From Actinomycetota bacterium (GTDB lineage: Bacteria; Actinomycetota; UBA4738; HRBIN12): a stretch of DNA of 64,000 bases. The notes below the pieces were generated by a model. The model was not told the DNA's origin and did no database searches. It saw only the letters and a program-made list of their open reading frames with translations. Positions 40,455 to 49,143 of the stretch are shown in pieces. Location of the stretch: the NCBI GenBank assembly GCA_035640355.1, contig DASQWI010000006.1, positions 62,001-126,000 of the forward strand, read 5' to 3'. Numbering within the stretch: the first letter of the stretch is position 1; the number at the start of each line of letters is the position of its first letter. The translations under genes and the position numbers were made by a program.

Positions 40455-40626
40455 GGACGCTTCACCCGTTCCGCTCGTCGACGCGGTCCACCAAGCGGGA
40501 TGGCACGGCGTTCGGATCAGGCGCCTTCGCGACGTCGAGTGGGCCGCCCGGCTCCACGAGCCGGGGCCGTTCGGCTGGCTCGATGAGCGGCCGTGCTATG
40601 TCATCGTTGCGGACGCCGAGTCATAG
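40455..40626 (+). pseudogene. possible 3' remnant of a methyltransferase-like gene
   Basis: An open stretch of about 57 codons with strongly protein-like content (HGVRIRRLRDVEWAARL, then GPFGWLDERPCYVIVADAES) ending at TAG 40624-40626. It has no ATG, GTG or TTG in frame after the thioredoxin stop. The Pro-x-Tyr-Val-Ile-Val-Ala ending resembles the last strand of class I methyltransferases. It is best seen as the tail of a decayed gene. It overlaps the convergent methyltransferase stop by 6 bases. Confidence 0.3.
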
Positions 40627-41406
40627 CTTGGCGCACCAGAAGACCTCGGTCCGATAGGGCATCACGATCTCATCGCGACCGCGAAGCTCCGGATCCGTGT
40701 CGAGCATCTCCTCGACCTCGGCGATCACCCGATCGCGCTCGTCGTCCGGCGCGCTCGCCACGTAGCTCACCGAGAGAACGCGATCGACGAACTGCTCGCG
40801 CGTCAACTTCTGCACGTGGTACGCGAGCTGGTGGTGGAGGGGTCCGAAGAGCTCGGTCCGCGTGAACGCGCCGCGCCATCGCATGTCGCGGTACCGCGGG
40901 CCACTGCCTGAAAGCCGGTCGAAGATGGCGGTCAGGCGCTCGGACCAGTCGGTCGCCTCGTCTCTGACGTTCCAGATCACACCGAGCGCGCCATCCGGAC
41001 GGAGCACCCGGTGGATCTCGCCGAGAGCCCGGTTGCCGTCGAACCAATGGAACGCCTGCGCCGCGACGACGGCGTCCGCGCTCGCCTCCGCGAGCGGGAT
41101 CGCCTCGGCTACGCCGTCGAGCACCGTGACCGTCGGGCAGTTGCGTTCGAGCGCCTGACGCATCGCCGAGACCGGCTCGACGGCAACGATCCGCGAGCCG
41201 GTCGGGACGATCAGCTCGGTGAACTTCCCCGTCCCGGCGCCAAGCTCCACGACGTCAGTTCGTTCGCCGATCTCGAGCTTCCGGATGAGGAACGCGACGG
41301 CGTCCTCCGGGTACGTCGGCCGTCCGCGCTCGTATCGCTCGGCCGCCGCCTCGAAGCCCCGGGCGGCGGCGTCGTGGACCCGCCGGTCTTCGCGAGTCAC
41401 GTCCAC
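40621..41406 (-). CDS. class I SAM-dependent methyltransferase
   Basis: A 261-residue methyltransferase of the UbiE/methyltransferase-11 type. Motif I is VVELGAGTGKFTELI. VAVEPVSAMRQALE follows (acidic residue binding the SAM ribose), then DGVAEAIPLAEASADAVVAAQAFHWFD (split below 20 residues as DGVAEAIPLAEAS and VVAAQAFHWFD) and EIHRVLRPDGALGVIWN. Substrate unknown. The start is ATG 41406, 10 bases downstream of lipB, so it is probably the last gene of the lpd-to-lipB unit. Confidence 0.9.
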   Translation of the reverse strand: MDVTREDRRVHDAAARGFEAAAERYERGRPTYPEDAVAFLIRKLEIGERTDVVELGAGTGKFTELIVPTGSRIVAVEPVSAMRQALERNCPTVTVLDGVAEAIPLAEASADAVVAAQAFHWFDGNRALGEIHRVLRPDGALGVIWNVRDEATDWSERLTAIFDRLSGSGPRYRDMRWRGAFTRTELFGPLHHQLAYHVQKLTREQFVDRVLSVSYVASAPDDERDRVIAEVEEMLDTDPELRGRDEIVMPYRTEVFWCAKL

Positions 41407-41416
41407 ACACGCTCGG

Positions 41417-42124
41417 TCAGATAGCAGACGCGACGGCGGTCGAGAGCCGTCGAGGCGGCCACGCGGTCTCCTCGGTCACGAGTCGACGTCCGAAAACGTC
41501 TTCGAACCGGCGGGCTACCAGCGGCACCATCTCGTCGACGGTTACGGTTCTACCCGCCAGCTCGGAGAGTGACGTTACTCCCTCGTCTGAGAGCCCACAG
41601 GGAACGATCGCGTCGTACCACGACAGGTCCGTCGAGCAGTTGAGCGCGAACCCGTGGAGTGATACCCGCATCCGCATCAGGCGGACGCCGATTGCGCATA
41701 CCTTCCGGTTTCCGGACCACACGCCGGTCTGGACAACGTTCCGTTCGAGCGGCATGCCGACGTCAGCCGCGGCGCGGATCACGACCTCCTCGAGATCGCG
41801 TACGAACCGCAGCGCATCGGGCCGCGAGCCCAAGTCGAGCACGGGATAGCCCACGAGCTGACCCGGCCCGTGGAACGTGAACGAGCCGCCCCGATCGATG
41901 TACCTGAGGTCGGCTCCGGCGGCGCGGATGGCGTCCTCGGTCCACACCACGTGATCCGGTTTCGACCGCCGTCCCGCCGTGAACACCGGCGGGTGTTCGA
42001 GCAGGATCAACGTGTCTGCGCCGGTGCCTGCGAGACGCGCCTCCGCGAGCTCGTGCATCGCCGCGTTCGCTTCGTCGTAGTCGACGGGTCCGTCGGGGCG
42101 GATCAGACGAGCCGGACGAGACAT
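41417..42124 (-). CDS. lipB: octanoyltransferase
   Basis: A 235-residue enzyme that transfers octanoate from acyl carrier protein to lipoyl domains, the first step of lipoate synthesis. Catalytic Lys141 (SGNRKVCAIGVR) and Cys176 (VPCGLSDEGVTSL) match the Lys/Cys dyad of mycobacterial LipB (K142, C176). The substrate pocket motif GGSFTFHGPGQLVGYP is also present. The start is ATG 42124, 4 bases after the E2 stop, so the enzyme that primes the lipoyl domain is co-expressed with it. LipA in the neighbouring unit completes the pathway. Confidence 0.96.
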   Translation of the reverse strand: MSRPARLIRPDGPVDYDEANAAMHELAEARLAGTGADTLILLEHPPVFTAGRRSKPDHVVWTEDAIRAAGADLRYIDRGGSFTFHGPGQLVGYPVLDLGSRPDALRFVRDLEEVVIRAAADVGMPLERNVVQTGVWSGNRKVCAIGVRLMRMRVSLHGFALNCSTDLSWYDAIVPCGLSDEGVTSLSELAGRTVTVDEMVPLVARRFEDVFGRRLVTEETAWPPRRLSTAVASAI

Positions 42125-42128
42125 TCGT

Positions 42129-43559
42129 CTAAACGCCGATGTCCTCGGCGAAGTCCCACGATTCCAGGTTGTTCTTCACGCGCGACAGGAACCGCGTCGC
42201 CACCTCGCCGTCGATCACGCGGTGGTCCCACGACATCGAGATGTTCACCATCGAGCGCACGGCGATGGCGTCGTCGATCACGACCGGTCGTTTGGTGATC
42301 GCGTCGAAGGACAGGATCCCCGTGTTCGGCGTGCTGATGATCGGAACGGACGCGACCGACCCGTACGGGCCGGGGTTGGTGATCGTGAACGTTGCCCCCT
42401 GCACCTCGTCGGGCTTCAGTTGATGCGCGCGCGCCCGTTCGGCGAGGTCAGCGATCGCACGCGCGATGCCGACCGAGTTCATTCCGTCGGCGCCCTTGAT
42501 GACGGGCACGATGAGACCGGCGTCGTACGACACCGCGATGCCCATGTTGACGTAGCGATGGAGGACGATGCTCTCGCCGTCCAGCCTGGCGTTGACGTAG
42601 GGGTACTCGAGCAGCGCGTCGACGGTCGCCCGCACGACGAACGGTAGGTACGTGAGGTTCACGCCGTACTTCTGGCGGAAGGCATCCTTCGCCCGCTCTC
42701 GGATCTTGACCAGGTGATCGACGTTCACCTCGACCAGCGTCCACGCCCGCGCGGTCGTCTGCGTCGACCCCAGCATGTGTTCGGCGATCCGCTTGCGGAT
42801 GTGCGTGACCGGGACGACCTCTTCGCCCTGACCGGCGGTGGGGGCGCGAAGCGGCGCGGCGGGTGCGGCTGCGGGTGCAGGGGCGCTCGGAGCGGGGGCC
42901 GGTGTGGTGGCCGGCGCGATGGCCGGCGCTGCGGTCGCGGCAGGTGCCGCGGCAGGTGCGGCCTCGCCTCGAGACGCGACGAACGCGAGGATGTCGTTCT
43001 TGGTGATCCGGCCGCCGGTTCCGGTTCCCTGGATCTGTCCCAGGTCCACCTGGTGCTCGTCGGCCAGCCTCCGAACGAGTGGCGAGAGGATCTTGGACCT
43101 CGGACCCTGGTCGGCCTGTGCCGCAGCCGGTTCGGTGGACGGCGTCTTCGGCGACGGCGTCGGCTGACTCGGAGCCTGCGCCGCGGCCACGACCGCGGCG
43201 GGTTCGACCTGCGGCGTCTCGACCGGGGCGCTCTCCTGAACGGGCGGTCCGGAGGCGGTGTCGGAGTCCGCGTCGCTCGGCGCCGGCTCCTCCTTCGCGG
43301 CTTCGGGTTGCGCGGCCGCGGCGCCGTCACCCGAGTCGATCGTCGCCAGATCTGTACCGACGGCGACGGTCTGTCCCTCCGGGACGAGGATCTGCGTAAG
43401 CGTTCCCGCCGCCGGCGAGGGAACCTCGGTGTCGACCTTGTCCGTGGAGATCTCGAAGAGCGCCTCGTCCTGTGCGACTTGGTCGCCCTCGTGTTTGAGC
43501 CACTTGAGGATCGTTCCCTCGACGACCGTCTCGCCGAGCTGCGGCATCTTGACCTGCAT
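42129..43559 (-). CDS. dihydrolipoamide acyltransferase (E2)
   Basis: A 476-residue E2 core. The single lipoyl domain (1-77) carries Lys41 in EISTDKVDTEVPS. An acidic, Ala/Pro-rich linker follows, then a peripheral subunit-binding domain (about 158-195, SPLVRRLADEHQVDLGQIQG), a second Ala/Pro linker and the catalytic domain with active-site His in SMSWDHRVIDGEVATRF. The Ala/Pro linkers are flexible swinging arms. It is the only E2 visible, so it may serve both E1 pairs. The start is ATG 43559, 71 bases after E1beta of set 2. Confidence 0.95.
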   Translation of the reverse strand: MQVKMPQLGETVVEGTILKWLKHEGDQVAQDEALFEISTDKVDTEVPSPAAGTLTQILVPEGQTVAVGTDLATIDSGDGAAAAQPEAAKEEPAPSDADSDTASGPPVQESAPVETPQVEPAAVVAAAQAPSQPTPSPKTPSTEPAAAQADQGPRSKILSPLVRRLADEHQVDLGQIQGTGTGGRITKNDILAFVASRGEAAPAAAPAATAAPAIAPATTPAPAPSAPAPAAAPAAPLRAPTAGQGEEVVPVTHIRKRIAEHMLGSTQTTARAWTLVEVNVDHLVKIRERAKDAFRQKYGVNLTYLPFVVRATVDALLEYPYVNARLDGESIVLHRYVNMGIAVSYDAGLIVPVIKGADGMNSVGIARAIADLAERARAHQLKPDEVQGATFTITNPGPYGSVASVPIISTPNTGILSFDAITKRPVVIDDAIAVRSMVNISMSWDHRVIDGEVATRFLSRVKNNLESWDFAEDIGV

Positions 43560-43630
43560 GAGCCCTCCTCGTTCGGGCTACCGCTTCGCCACGTGATCCC
43601 TCTTGTTGGGCTACCGCTCCCTGTGCACTG

Positions 43631-44683
43631 CTACCACGCCGACAGCTTGCGGACCGCGTCCTCGATGTCCGATACCTGCGGGAGATAGGCGTCTTCGAGC
43701 GCGGGGGAGAACGGCACCGGCACGTTCGGGGGCGCCAGGCGAACGACCGGCGCGTCGAGCGACTCGAACGCCTCCTGGGCGATCACGCTCGCGACCTCCG
43801 CCCCGACGCCGAGGAACCGGTGGCTCTCGTACAACACCACTGCGCGGCTCGTCTTCGCCACAGACGCCAGGATCGCCTCGGTATCGAGCGGGACGATCGA
43901 GCGGAGGTCGATCACCTCGACGTCGATTCCCTCCTGCGCGAGCGTCTCGGCCGCGTCGAGCGCGTGATGGGCCATCATTCCGTACGACACGATCGTGACG
44001 TCGCGACCTTCACGCTTCACGTCTGCCTTGCCGATCGGGATCAGGAAGTCGGGGTCCTCCGGCACCTTCTCCTTGACGCGGCGGTAGATCCACTTGTGTT
44101 CGAGGAACACGCACGGGTTGTCGTCGCGGATGGCTGATTTGATCAATCCCTTGGCGTCGGTGGGGAATGCCGGGCACATCACCTTCAGGCCGGGCGAGTG
44201 GGCGAACCACGGCTCGGGGTTGAACGAGTGGAAGCTGGACGCGCGAACGCCTCCGCCCGACGGAGCGCGAAGCACGACCGGCGCCGGAACCCCGCTTCGG
44301 TAGTGGTAGCGGGCGAGCGCCGTCGTGATCTCGTCGAACCCGCTCGACATGAAGTCCGCGTACTGGAACTCGGCAACCGGGCGGAACCCCTCCATCGCCG
44401 CCCCGAGCGCCATGGCCACGATGGTCTCCTCCACGATCGGCGTGTCCATGACGCGCTCTGGTCCGAATCGCTCGATGAAGCCTTCGGTCACCTTGAACGC
44501 GCCCCCGTAGACGCCGATGTCCTCGCCGAGCAGGAACACGCGCTCGTCGCGTTCCATCTCTTCCCACAGGCCCTCGGCGACCGCAACCAGGTAGGTGGCC
44601 TGGCCGTCGTCGTCGCGCTTCCCGCGTGGTTCGGCGCCGTGACCGGCAGCACCGGCCTCGAGTGTTCTGGTCGTCGAGGCCAT
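43631..44683 (-). CDS. 2-oxoacid dehydrogenase E1 component, beta subunit (set 2)
   Basis: A 350-residue E1beta. Motifs: FLLGEDIGVYGGAFKVTEGF with the ThDP-activating Glu, VEETIVAMALGAAMEGFRPV, PSGGGVRASSFHSFNPEPWF and the C-terminal DLRSIVPLDTEAILASVAKT. About 30 N-terminal residues before the domain are low-complexity. ATG 44683 overlaps the E1alpha stop by one base. It belongs to the lpd-E1alpha-E1beta-E2-lipB unit. Pyruvate or acetoin-type dehydrogenase (PdhB/AcoB) is the likely class. Confidence 0.92.
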   Translation of the reverse strand: MASTTRTLEAGAAGHGAEPRGKRDDDGQATYLVAVAEGLWEEMERDERVFLLGEDIGVYGGAFKVTEGFIERFGPERVMDTPIVEETIVAMALGAAMEGFRPVAEFQYADFMSSGFDEITTALARYHYRSGVPAPVVLRAPSGGGVRASSFHSFNPEPWFAHSPGLKVMCPAFPTDAKGLIKSAIRDDNPCVFLEHKWIYRRVKEKVPEDPDFLIPIGKADVKREGRDVTIVSYGMMAHHALDAAETLAQEGIDVEVIDLRSIVPLDTEAILASVAKTSRAVVLYESHRFLGVGAEVASVIAQEAFESLDAPVVRLAPPNVPVPFSPALEDAYLPQVSDIEDAVRKLSAW

Positions 44684-45747
44684 CAGGTCGGCGTCCCTCC
44701 GCCGCGGCCGGGCTCGGAGGTCCAGTAGCCGTCCTCGACCCACAGGCCCTTGGTCACGTCGCCCGGTTCCGGTAACGGCGAGTTCTGGGCGAACTCGTAG
44801 CCGTCTTCGAATTCCCGCTGGATACGCTCGTCGAGCTCCTTGACGGTCGTGTCGTCGACGACGCCGTTCGAGCGGAGCAACTCCTCGAACCGCTTCACGG
44901 GGTCCTTGTTCTGCATGTAGTCCTCGAGGAGTTCCTTGGGAACGTACTTGGCCGGGTCGTGACCGGCGTGACCGCGCCAGCGCAGCGACACGCTCTCGAT
45001 CAGCGTGGGGCCGCCACCGTCTCGGGCGCGATCGACCGCCTCGCTTGCCGCCTGGTACACGTCCAGGACGTTCGCGCCGTCAACGCGAACGCCCGGCATC
45101 CGGTACGCCCCGGCGCGCTCGGCGATCGTCGGCACCGGGAACTCGAGCGGGTTCGGCGCCGAGTACGCGTACAGGTTGTTGTTCACGACCCACACGACGG
45201 GGAGCTCGTAGATCCCCGACACATTCAGCGCCTCGTGCCAGCGTCCGTTCGACGTTGCCCCGTCGCCGCAGATCGCCATCGCAACGCGCGGCTCGCCGCG
45301 CCGCTTGTACGCGAGGGCGGCGCCGCATGCGACTGGATATGCGATCGGCAGATGCGACATCACGGTCCACGTTCGGTTGCCCTGCCAATCGCCGATGTGA
45401 CTGTTCCCGTCCCGTCCGCGCGTGTAGCCGTCGATCCGGCCCCAGAACTGCGCCATGACGCGGCGGAGCTCGAGTCCCTTCGTGAGTTGCGCCGACAGAT
45501 CGCGATGCGTTGGAAACAGAGAGTCATCGTCGCGCAGCGGATAGACCACGCCGACGTGCGTGCCCTCCTGACCGCGGCCGGAGTAGATGGCGCCGGGCAG
45601 CCGGCCCTGCCGGTACAGCGCCTCCATCCGCTCGTCGAAGTACCTGCACAGCTTGAGCTTGTGCAGGATGTCCTTCAGCTGGTCGTCGGAGAGACCGACG
45701 CGCCACTTTTCCGCGGCGGCCTTCTTGTCCTTGACGCGGGTCGCCAT
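44683..45747 (-). CDS. 2-oxoacid dehydrogenase E1 component, alpha subunit (set 2)
   Basis: A 354-residue ThDP-binding subunit. Motifs are IYSGRGQEGTHVGVVYPLRD, the ThDP/Mg site ICGDGATSNGRWHEALNVSG, VVNNNLYAYS and HAGHDPAKYVPKELLEDY. The sequence is clearly different from set 1, so the two E1 enzymes probably have different 2-oxoacid substrates; this one resembles the PdhA/AcoA kind. ATG 45747 follows the lpd stop after one base, which supports a single transcript. Confidence 0.92.
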   Translation of the reverse strand: MATRVKDKKAAAEKWRVGLSDDQLKDILHKLKLCRYFDERMEALYRQGRLPGAIYSGRGQEGTHVGVVYPLRDDDSLFPTHRDLSAQLTKGLELRRVMAQFWGRIDGYTRGRDGNSHIGDWQGNRTWTVMSHLPIAYPVACGAALAYKRRGEPRVAMAICGDGATSNGRWHEALNVSGIYELPVVWVVNNNLYAYSAPNPLEFPVPTIAERAGAYRMPGVRVDGANVLDVYQAASEAVDRARDGGGPTLIESVSLRWRGHAGHDPAKYVPKELLEDYMQNKDPVKRFEELLRSNGVVDDTTVKELDERIQREFEDGYEFAQNSPLPEPGDVTKGLWVEDGYWTSEPGRGGGTPT

Positions 45748-45748
45748 C

Positions 45749-47131
45749 TCAGGTCCCGTGCAGCGGCTTGCCGGCGAGCGCGAGGAAGGCCTCGCCGACG
45801 CCCTCGGACAGCGTCGGATGCGGATGGATCAGCGCGGCCACTTCGGCGGGAACCGCTTCCCAGTTCACGATCAGCATGCCCTCGGAGATGAGGTCCGTGA
45901 CGTGCGGTCCCACCATGTGAACGCCGAGCACGGGACCGCCGGCCTTCTCGGCGACGACCTTCACCATTCCGCCCTCGCCGACGATGTTCGCCTTCCCGAT
46001 GCCCTGGAGATTCAACCTCTCGACCTCCACGTCGTGGCCTCGCTCGACCGCCTGCGCCTCGGTCAGCCCGACGGAGGCGATCTCCGGGGAGCAGTACGTG
46101 ACGCGTGGGATGCCGGTGTACTCGATCGCCGGAATCGTCTCCCCGCCGATCCGCTCGGCCACGGCGTACCCCTCGGTGAACGACACGTGCGCGAGCTGCA
46201 GCGGCGTCGCGGCGACGTCGCCGATCGCCCACACGCGGCTCGCGGTCGTCTGCAGCTGATCGTCGACCTTGACGAACCCCCGGTCGACCTCGACGCCCGC
46301 TTCCTCCAGGCCGAGGCCTTCGGTGATCGGTCCGCGTCCGACCGCCACGAGGCACACGTCCGCCTTGGTGGTCTCCTTCTTGCTATCGCCTGTCGTGAAC
46401 GTGACGTCGACGCCGCCGTCGTGTTCGGTTACGTCCTCGACGGATGCGCCGGCGTAGGTCGAGATCCCGCGTTTGCGAAACGCGCGGGCGATCTCCTTGG
46501 AGGCGTCCTCGTCCTCGAGCGGCGCGATCCGCGGCAATGCCTCGACCAGCGTGACCTCGGCGCCCATCGACCGGTAGAAGCTCGCGAACTCGAGACCGAT
46601 CGCGCCGGCCCCGATGATCACCACCGAGCCGGGGATGGTGCCGTAGGTGAGCGCCTCATCGGACGTGATGACCCGATCCGAGCGCTGCAGCCCCGGCAGG
46701 AGCCGCGGGGTCGAGCCCGTCGCGAGGACCACGTCGGTCGCTTGGAGCGTCCGGCCATCGACCTCGACCGATGGTCCGGATCTGAGCGAGGCGGTCCCGT
46801 TGACGACGTCGATCTTCCTCGCTTTCACCAGGCCGGTGAGGCCCGACACGAGCTTGTCCACCATCTTCGCTTGGAACGCCTGGATCTTCGACCAGTCGGG
46901 TTGGCCACTGGCGCTGATGCCCCACTCGATCGACCGGTTGACGGTGTCCATGACGGACGCAGACTGCAGCAGCGCCTTGGTGGGAATGCATCCGCGTAGC
47001 AGACACGTGCCGCCGAGGCGTTGGTCGCGTTCGACAAGCGCGACACGCTTGCCCAGCAAAGCCAATCGGAGGGCGCAGGAGTATCCACCCGTCCCGGCCC
47101 CGATCACCACGACGTCGTAGGCGTCGGCCAT
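45749..47131 (-). CDS. lpd: dihydrolipoyl dehydrogenase (E3)
   Basis: A 460-residue flavoprotein that reoxidises dihydrolipoamide with NAD+. The FAD site is VVVIGAGTGGYSCALRLA, the redox disulfide Cys43/Cys48 is in GGTCLLRGCIPTKAL, the NAD site is VVIIGAGAIGLEFASFY, and the C-terminal catalytic His-Pro-His is in LIHPHPTLSEGVGEAF. The start is ATG 47131; an upstream in-frame extension of 166 codons overlaps gcvT and is non-coding. It heads the minus-strand dehydrogenase unit and diverges from gcvT across 75 bases. E3 could serve both dehydrogenases and the glycine cleavage system. Confidence 0.97.
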   Translation of the reverse strand: MADAYDVVVIGAGTGGYSCALRLALLGKRVALVERDQRLGGTCLLRGCIPTKALLQSASVMDTVNRSIEWGISASGQPDWSKIQAFQAKMVDKLVSGLTGLVKARKIDVVNGTASLRSGPSVEVDGRTLQATDVVLATGSTPRLLPGLQRSDRVITSDEALTYGTIPGSVVIIGAGAIGLEFASFYRSMGAEVTLVEALPRIAPLEDEDASKEIARAFRKRGISTYAGASVEDVTEHDGGVDVTFTTGDSKKETTKADVCLVAVGRGPITEGLGLEEAGVEVDRGFVKVDDQLQTTASRVWAIGDVAATPLQLAHVSFTEGYAVAERIGGETIPAIEYTGIPRVTYCSPEIASVGLTEAQAVERGHDVEVERLNLQGIGKANIVGEGGMVKVVAEKAGGPVLGVHMVGPHVTDLISEGMLIVNWEAVPAEVAALIHPHPTLSEGVGEAFLALAGKPLHGT

Positions 47132-47206
47132 CCCGGAAGACCATGCTACAGCCCTTGTCGCTTCCACCCGCCGCGCGTGGGTCGCGACGTCCGTACGATG
47201 CGGCGG

Positions 47207-48310
47207 ATGACCGGCGCCGAGCTTCGCCACAGCCCGCTTGAGGACGTCCACCGGCGACTTGGCGCGAAGCTCGGCGCGTTCGGTGGCTGGTTGATGCCGA
47301 TCGAGTACGCGGGGACGCTCTCGGAGCACCGGGCCGTTCGGGAGCGGGCCGGCCTGTTCGACCTGAGTCACCTGGGCAAGGTGGACGTGGTCGGTCCCTC
47401 GTCGCTCCCGACGATCCAACGGCTGTTCACGAACGATGTTCGCAGGGTCGACGTTGGCGCGTCTCAGTACCACCAGATGTTGAACGAACGCGGAGGTGTC
47501 GAGGAAGACCTGTTCGTGTACCGCCTCGGCGAGGAGCGGTGGTTCGTCGTCCCCAATGCTGCGAACAAGGACGGGGTCGTCGACGCGCTTCGCGGTACCG
47601 CCGCCGATGAAGCCGCGGTCATCGACCACGAAGACTGGGGGTTCCTCGCCGTGCAGGGCCCGCGTTCACAGGAGATCGTCACCGCGCTGTGGCAGGACGG
47701 CGTCGAGCTTCCGTTCCGGGGGTGCCGGATCGTCCACCACGGTGACGCAGAGGTGGTGCTCGCCCGAACCGGCTACACCGGCGAGCGCGGCTACGAGCTG
47801 TTCGCCTCCGCCTCCGTCGTCGCCGAGCTGTGGGATGCGCTCACGATGGCGGGCGCCGGTGTGCAGATGGAACCGTGCGGGCTCGGGGCGCGAGACGTGC
47901 TTCGGCTGGAGATGGGCTACCCGCTGTACGGGCAGGACCTCGTTCCCGATCGCACACCCCTGGAAGCGGGCTTCGGGTGGGCGGTGTCGTTCGACAAGGG
48001 GCAGTTCATCGGTCGTGACGCGCTGATCGAACAGCGCAGCGGGCCGTTGCCCAGCCGGCTCCGAGGTCTGGTGACACGGGACCGCCGGAGCATTCCCCGT
48101 GCGCACCAGCGAGTGTTCGCTGCTGATGATGAGATCGGCGAGGTGACGAGCGGAACCTTCTCGCCGCTCCTCGGCGTGGGGATCGCGCTCGCGTACCTGT
48201 CTCCCGGCGATGCGTTCGAGCCCGACGCGGAGGTGGAGATCGACATCCGGGGACGGCGGGCATCGGCGCGTGTGGTCGCGACGCCGTTCGTCGAACGATC
48301 GCCGCGCTAG
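47207..48310 (+). CDS. gcvT: glycine cleavage T protein (aminomethyltransferase)
   Basis: A 367-residue folate-dependent enzyme that transfers the methylene group from aminomethyl-lipoyl GcvH to tetrahydrofolate. N-terminal motif LGAKLGAFGGWLMPIEYAG, catalytic-loop FDLSHLGKVDVVGP (Asp of the aminomethyltransferase fold), LARTGYTGERGYELF and GARDVLRLEMGYPLYGQDL. The C-terminal barrel is RRSIPRAHQRVF to VEIDIRGRR. Start ATG 47207, with ATG 47198 as a close alternative. gcvH and gcvP are not in the window, so a full cleavage system is implied but not seen. Divergent from lpd. Confidence 0.94.
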   Translation: MTGAELRHSPLEDVHRRLGAKLGAFGGWLMPIEYAGTLSEHRAVRERAGLFDLSHLGKVDVVGPSSLPTIQRLFTNDVRRVDVGASQYHQMLNERGGVEEDLFVYRLGEERWFVVPNAANKDGVVDALRGTAADEAAVIDHEDWGFLAVQGPRSQEIVTALWQDGVELPFRGCRIVHHGDAEVVLARTGYTGERGYELFASASVVAELWDALTMAGAGVQMEPCGLGARDVLRLEMGYPLYGQDLVPDRTPLEAGFGWAVSFDKGQFIGRDALIEQRSGPLPSRLRGLVTRDRRSIPRAHQRVFAADDEIGEVTSGTFSPLLGVGIALAYLSPGDAFEPDAEVEIDIRGRRASARVVATPFVERSPR

Positions 48311-49041
48311 ACGGTGAGGCGTTGCGGCGCCGCGGCGGCCGCGATGAAGTCCTCGACCGACGCGCCCCCGAACTCCGTTCCCTTCAGCAGGCGGCCGAGC
48401 ACCTGTGGCGCCTTGGGAGTGTCGGGCATCAACGCGACGACGACGTACAGCCCCGAGCTCGGGATGCCGACCTGGCGCACCGGCCCGTACCCAGGAGCCG
48501 CAACGAAGTACGCCCACCGCGAAGGACGGTCACGGATGCTGCAGGTGCCGATCCCACGAGCGACGTAGTCGCCGGGCGAGCCGGGCCTTCCCGACGCGAA
48601 TTCCGGACGATGGTTCGCGATCACCTCGCGGGTCGAGCTGCATCCGGATGAGCCCGTGATCATGTCGAGCGCGGGACCCGTGGCGGCGAGGTAGTAGTAG
48701 TCCGACGGGACCCCCACGCGCGTTCCGTCGATCCACACCGCCGCGAACCCCTCGGGGGGTGGCCGGTCGCCGCGCCATGGGTTGGGGCTCGGCGCGGCCA
48801 GGAGGCCCTGGGTCGGGTCGTCGATGGAACCCGCCGTGCTCGGGTGCCAGCCGTCGGGGAGCCGGGCCGTCACCGCTCCCGCCGTGACCTGCCGGTAGGG
48901 GCTGGGTGACTCCGTGATCAACAGCTCCGCGAGGGGTGAGTCATGGGATGCCGTTATAGCCGCGTCGCGGCAACCCGCGGCGACCAGCGAGACCACGCTG
49001 AGAATGAGGAGTTTTCGCACCCCGCCGTTCCCGGCGAGCAT
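48307..49041 (-). CDS. lipoprotein of unknown function
   Basis: An exported lipoprotein of about 240 residues. The signal KLLILSVVSLVAAGC ends in a lipobox Cys; translation may start at ATG 49041 or GTG 49020, the latter giving a standard-length signal. The mature chain has four Cys (SSGCSSTREV and GTCSIRDR among them) and no recognised domain. It resembles generic actinobacterial surface lipoproteins. It is convergent with gcvT (4-base overlap of stops) and 102 bases downstream of cobS. Confidence 0.7.
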   Translation of the reverse strand: MLAGNGGVRKLLILSVVSLVAAGCRDAAITASHDSPLAELLITESPSPYRQVTAGAVTARLPDGWHPSTAGSIDDPTQGLLAAPSPNPWRGDRPPPEGFAAVWIDGTRVGVPSDYYYLAATGPALDMITGSSGCSSTREVIANHRPEFASGRPGSPGDYVARGIGTCSIRDRPSRWAYFVAAPGYGPVRQVGIPSSGLYVVVALMPDTPKAPQVLGRLLKGTEFGGASVEDFIAAAAAPQRLTV

Positions 49042-49143
49042 AGACCTGCCTCGCCGGCTCGCGCCACTCGGGCCTCGACCGGTCCCCTCTCGCGGCGCAG
49101 CGCAGCGTTTCGCCTGCCTCGTAGCGCCCTGGAAAGTGCCCGG

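Noticed and set aside
42714-43688. A 324-codon plus-strand frame opposite the E2 gene
   Set aside because: Gly/Arg-rich shadow of the Ala/Pro linkers of E2.
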